A DNA stretch of 8,369 bases, taken from assembly GCA_014379815.1 (NCBI GenBank), contig JACMLA010000417.1, forward strand, positions 1-8,369, given 5' to 3'. The notes under the pieces were generated by a model. The model did no database searches. It saw only the letters and a program-made list of their open reading frames with translations, and had not been told where the DNA came from. Source of the DNA: Bryobacteraceae bacterium (GTDB lineage Bacteria > Acidobacteriota > Terriglobia > Bryobacterales > Bryobacteraceae). Made by a program: the position numbers and the translations under genes. This document shows, piece by piece, positions 6,178 to 8,369 of this stretch. The stretch's first letter is position 1, and each line of letters starts with the position of its first letter.

Positions 6178-7367
6178 GGCGCAAAGAACTGGGGCACAAG
6201 AGTAGCGAGCCTTGCGCGGTTGGATTCTTCAAAGGTAAAATCCTGAGCCGCCGGCAGCCGCCTGTACGTGATGAAGGAGCCGGCTTTCTGGTTGCCATAG
6301 CCGGTATTGTTGCGCCAGGTTGACGGCGCGGCGTTGGGCAAGCTCACGATAGGATACATCAGTCGCCTCCGAGTGACAAGATCGTCGCGCGTGTGGGTTC
6401 CCGCAGGCACATTCAAATCGCCAGAGCTGTGGCCTTGATTGGGAAGTCCGCAGAGGCTCATGTAGTGACCCATTTCGTGCTCAATCGTCTGGGGTGTTGC
6501 TACCGAGGCACTATGCAGGAACAGGCCGCTTCCAAAGCGTTGCACAGCCGGTGGAGGCGGGGGTGCCGCAGGCGTAACCAGACCGAAAGCTCTGGCAGAT
6601 GCAGTCGAGACGCCTATCCCGGTAACAGTGGCCGCGATGCTGGGCACAATGAATACGTTCACCGCAACAGCGGACCGGTTAGGCGAGTTCATGCCGGCGG
6701 TTAACGTCTCGATGAGGCCGGGCGAGTTGGAACCGGACGGAATCTCCGCTACTCCCCAAACCGTGTCGACGAACGCGGTGATGACGAAGATAACGCCATG
6801 CGGAATCCAGCCTTCGTTGGCGAGATTGACGAATTCGGTAACGCGTGCGACTCGTGCCGCCCGGTTCGCGCACGCTCTGCTGAAGAAATTTGCAGGTTGA
6901 TTCCGGCCGTTGACCGTGAGCAGATGGACCACCATCGGAATCTGAATACGCGGGTAGACCTGGACGTACAATTCCCCGATAATTGGGCCGTCAACGAAGT
7001 TGTAGCGGACTTCGAGCTTCACGCGGCCTGCTGCCAGAGCGCTGAATTCTATGTCATGGCTGCGTGCCACGCGCAACTGCCGATTGCCTACGGGGCTGGT
7101 GATCTCGACAATTGCCGGATTGCTGCTGACGACAAAAAGCCTGGCATTGGGTGAGATCTCAGTGCGAAACAGTCGGACTGTAACACGCGTCTGCCCAACC
7201 ATCGCGCTCATGATCGGACCGTGCTCGGTGGCAAAGGCATCGTCACGATATCCGGCATTGTCAACGTCAGGAAATCGGCGGTGCGCCGAACCAGTGCGCG
7301 CACGTGCGAAGTCGACCATATAGATTCGCTCGGTAGTCGTGAAGATGGTGGTGTTGAAGTCAGGCAT
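6174..7367 (-). CDS. Putative metzincin-like zinc metallopeptidase with Ig-like N-terminal half
   Basis: A 397-residue protein not assignable to a named family by eye. Residues about 50-140 are strand-rich and resemble a bacterial Ig-like (Big) domain (FVVSSNPAIVEITSPVG, 78-94; YVQVYP, 134-139). The middle (145-262) holds hydrophobic strands and an A-P-rich linker with five prolines (267-275). The C-terminal part has HEMGH (297-301), a candidate third ligand H313 and LMYP (336-339). The order HExxH, GHS, LMYP resembles matrixin-type metzincins (HExxHxxGxxH then Met-turn), but with a longer spacing to the third His. No signal peptide is visible at the annotated start, which lies 3 bp after the stop of the HEAT-like gene; no clear ribosome site is seen, so translation may be by re-initiation. 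Its stop overlaps that of the quinoprotein gene by 4 bp. Function as an active protease is inferred. Confidence 0.78.
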   Translation of the reverse strand: MPDFNTTIFTTTERIYMVDFARARTGSAHRRFPDVDNAGYRDDAFATEHGPIMSAMVGQTRVTVRLFRTEISPNARLFVVSSNPAIVEITSPVGNRQLRVARSHDIEFSALAAGRVKLEVRYNFVDGPIIGELYVQVYPRIQIPMVVHLLTVNGRNQPANFFSRACANRAARVARVTEFVNLANEGWIPHGVIFVITAFVDTVWGVAEIPSGSNSPGLIETLTAGMNSPNRSAVAVNVFIVPSIAATVTGIGVSTASARAFGLVTPAAPPPPPAVQRFGSGLFLHSASVATPQTIEHEMGHYMSLCGLPNQGHSSGDLNVPAGTHTRDDLVTRRRLMYPIVSLPNAAPSTWRNNTGYGNQKAGSFITYRRLPAAQDFTFEESNRARLATLVPQFFAP

Positions 7368-7370
7368 TGG

Positions 7371-8261
7371 CTAGGGAGTCGACTCGAGTGCGGTCATGAT
7401 TTGAAGTGCTTCCTGAATCTCCATTTCGTCGAAGCGGCGCAGGGGTGCGGTAGAAAAAGAAAGCCTGATGTTGAGCGCTGCCATGGCGCGGATGGCCAGA
7501 TCGCAGACACGTGCGGCGACCACGGGATCGTGTGGGAGTGAGATGGCTACCGCGTCGCGGCGGTCTTCCAGAAGCGGACGGAAGTACCGAACCAGAGTGG
7601 CGTCGCCGGTATACAACACGTCGTCGATAGCAGCCATACGCGCGGTTTCCGTCGGGGCGCCGAGACGCTGGATCAGCTCCTGACGATGTTGCTCGTCACC
7701 CAGTCGCGCCATCGCAATCGATAGGTCATGACGTAACCCTGCCTCTCGCGTCGTACGGTGCAGAGCCCTAAGCTGGGGAAGCGGTGAAGGATTGCCAATC
7801 ATTCCGATTTGCTTTGCCAGCGCTCCCTTGATGACGAGGTCGTCATTCTGCTCCAGAGCCTTCAAAAGTTCCTCGACCAAACTGGGCTGCGCGATGGTGG
7901 CAATCAGACTGTTGGCGATGCTGCGCACGGTCAGGTTGGCGTCAGTGAGGCGGCTGAGGATGGCTCGCGAAGCACCTTCGGAATGCATAAGGGATGCCAG
8001 CTCGAGCACAAGCAATCGCGCCGACGCTTTCTCATGACCAGCCTGTTGCTGCAGTACTTCACCCACATCGGAGGTCGGCATTGTGCGGGCCAGTGCCTTT
8101 GCGGGTTCTGTCAGCCCTGACGCTATCTGACGGCTGAGATCGTTCTTTGCCGAACCTGGTTCAAACATCACCGCTCCCTTGATCTGCGGCCATGGCTGAA
8201 AGCGCGAGATGAGCGCGGCTGCAGCCAAGAAAGCGCATAGCGATACAGCTGCGATGCGCAA
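7371..8261 (-). CDS. Membrane-anchored or exported HEAT-repeat-like protein
   Basis: A 296-residue protein. Residues 1-20 (MRIAAVSLCAFLAAAALISR) form a basic-then-hydrophobic leader, either a signal peptide or an anchor. From about 78 to 265 it is alpha-helical, with repeated helix pairs of the HEAT/PBS-lyase-repeat kind (ARLLVLELASL; LTVRSIANSLIATIAQPSL; LVIKGALAKQIGMIGNPSPL; ARMAAIDDVLYTGDATLVRYF). Such solenoids usually bind other proteins; no catalytic motif is seen. The start is a TTG, supported by GGAG 9 nt upstream and by an in-frame TAG that limits any extension. It follows the preceding gene by 4 bp and precedes the metallopeptidase gene by 3 bp, so all three are almost surely cotranscribed. 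A scaffold or inhibitor role for the peptidase is possible but unproven. Confidence 0.82.
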   Translation of the reverse strand: MRIAAVSLCAFLAAAALISRFQPWPQIKGAVMFEPGSAKNDLSRQIASGLTEPAKALARTMPTSDVGEVLQQQAGHEKASARLLVLELASLMHSEGASRAILSRLTDANLTVRSIANSLIATIAQPSLVEELLKALEQNDDLVIKGALAKQIGMIGNPSPLPQLRALHRTTREAGLRHDLSIAMARLGDEQHRQELIQRLGAPTETARMAAIDDVLYTGDATLVRYFRPLLEDRRDAVAISLPHDPVVAARVCDLAIRAMAALNIRLSFSTAPLRRFDEMEIQEALQIMTALESTP

Positions 8262-8265
8262 GGCG

Positions 8266-8369
8266 TTACGCTCCGACTATAGCCACGAGGGCCGCCTGTG
8301 TGATCGCCGAATCGGGACCGGAAGGGTTCACCGAGACACCCGCCGCGACCCTGTTGACGCTATCGAGAA
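8266..8369 (-). CDS. C-terminal fragment of an unidentified upstream gene (cut by window edge)
   Basis: On the - strand an open frame enters from the right edge and ends in TAA at 8268-8266, giving 33 residues that finish NPSGPDSAITQAALVAIVGA. It is in good spacing with the HEAT-like gene: its stop is 4 bp before that TTG start, and the GGAG ribosome site of that gene overlaps its last codons. The short Gly/Ala/Val-rich tail is not recognised. It is taken as a real gene end because the other two - strand frames are interrupted by stops here and operon spacing continues the pattern downstream, but it is too short for certainty. Confidence 0.55.
   Translation of the reverse strand, partial: LDSVNRVAAGVSVNPSGPDSAITQAALVAIVGA

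Noticed and set aside
5591..6298. A 235-residue open frame antisense to the quinoprotein gene
   Set aside because: It is rich in Arg, Pro and Ser, as expected for a shadow frame of a GC-rich gene, has no recognisable domain, and the opposite strand encodes a well-conserved enzyme.

Overview
The window looks like a stretch of ordinary bacterial chromosome: moderately GC-rich, densely packed, with nine recognisable protein genes and one further gene fragment. There is no insertion sequence, CRISPR array, tRNA or rRNA. The mix of a Spy/CpxP-like periplasmic protein, a soluble quinoprotein dehydrogenase and exported hypothetical proteins is compatible with a soil bacterium, perhaps an acidobacterium. 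That placement is a guess from gene style, not something the sequence proves.

Left part (1-1244, + strand): the C-terminal part of an AraC-family regulator is cut by the window edge. A class I SAM-dependent methyltransferase follows 45 bp downstream, with a perfect 11-bp tandem duplication in the gap.

Centre-left (1241-3172, - strand): a compact three-gene operon, read right to left. It encodes an exported DUF2141 protein, a classical SDR oxidoreductase (joined by a 4-bp GTGA overlap) and a TetR-family regulator of the WHG type (38-bp overlap). Upstream lies a good promoter (TTGACA, 17 bp, TCAAAT). Two near-palindromic 15-bp sites, 33 bp apart centre to centre, cover the -35 box and the predicted transcription start. 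The simplest reading is that the TetR protein represses its own operon. This is the best regulatory signal in the window.

Centre (3173-4501): a LysE/RhtB-type exporter (- strand) stands divergent from a secreted Spy/CpxP-like helical protein (+ strand). The latter is followed by a clean intrinsic terminator.

Right part (4534-8369): a PQQ-dependent dehydrogenase of the glucose/quinate type, lacking the usual N-terminal membrane domain, runs rightwards. It meets a leftward operon tail to tail. That operon contains the 3' end of an unidentified gene, a membrane-anchored or secreted HEAT-repeat-like protein, and an HExxH protein that looks like a divergent metzincin-type metallopeptidase with an Ig-like N-terminal half. 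The genes of this operon are only 3-4 bp apart. Both convergent gene pairs in the window overlap by the same four bases, CTAA. No intergenic gap exceeds about 115 bp.
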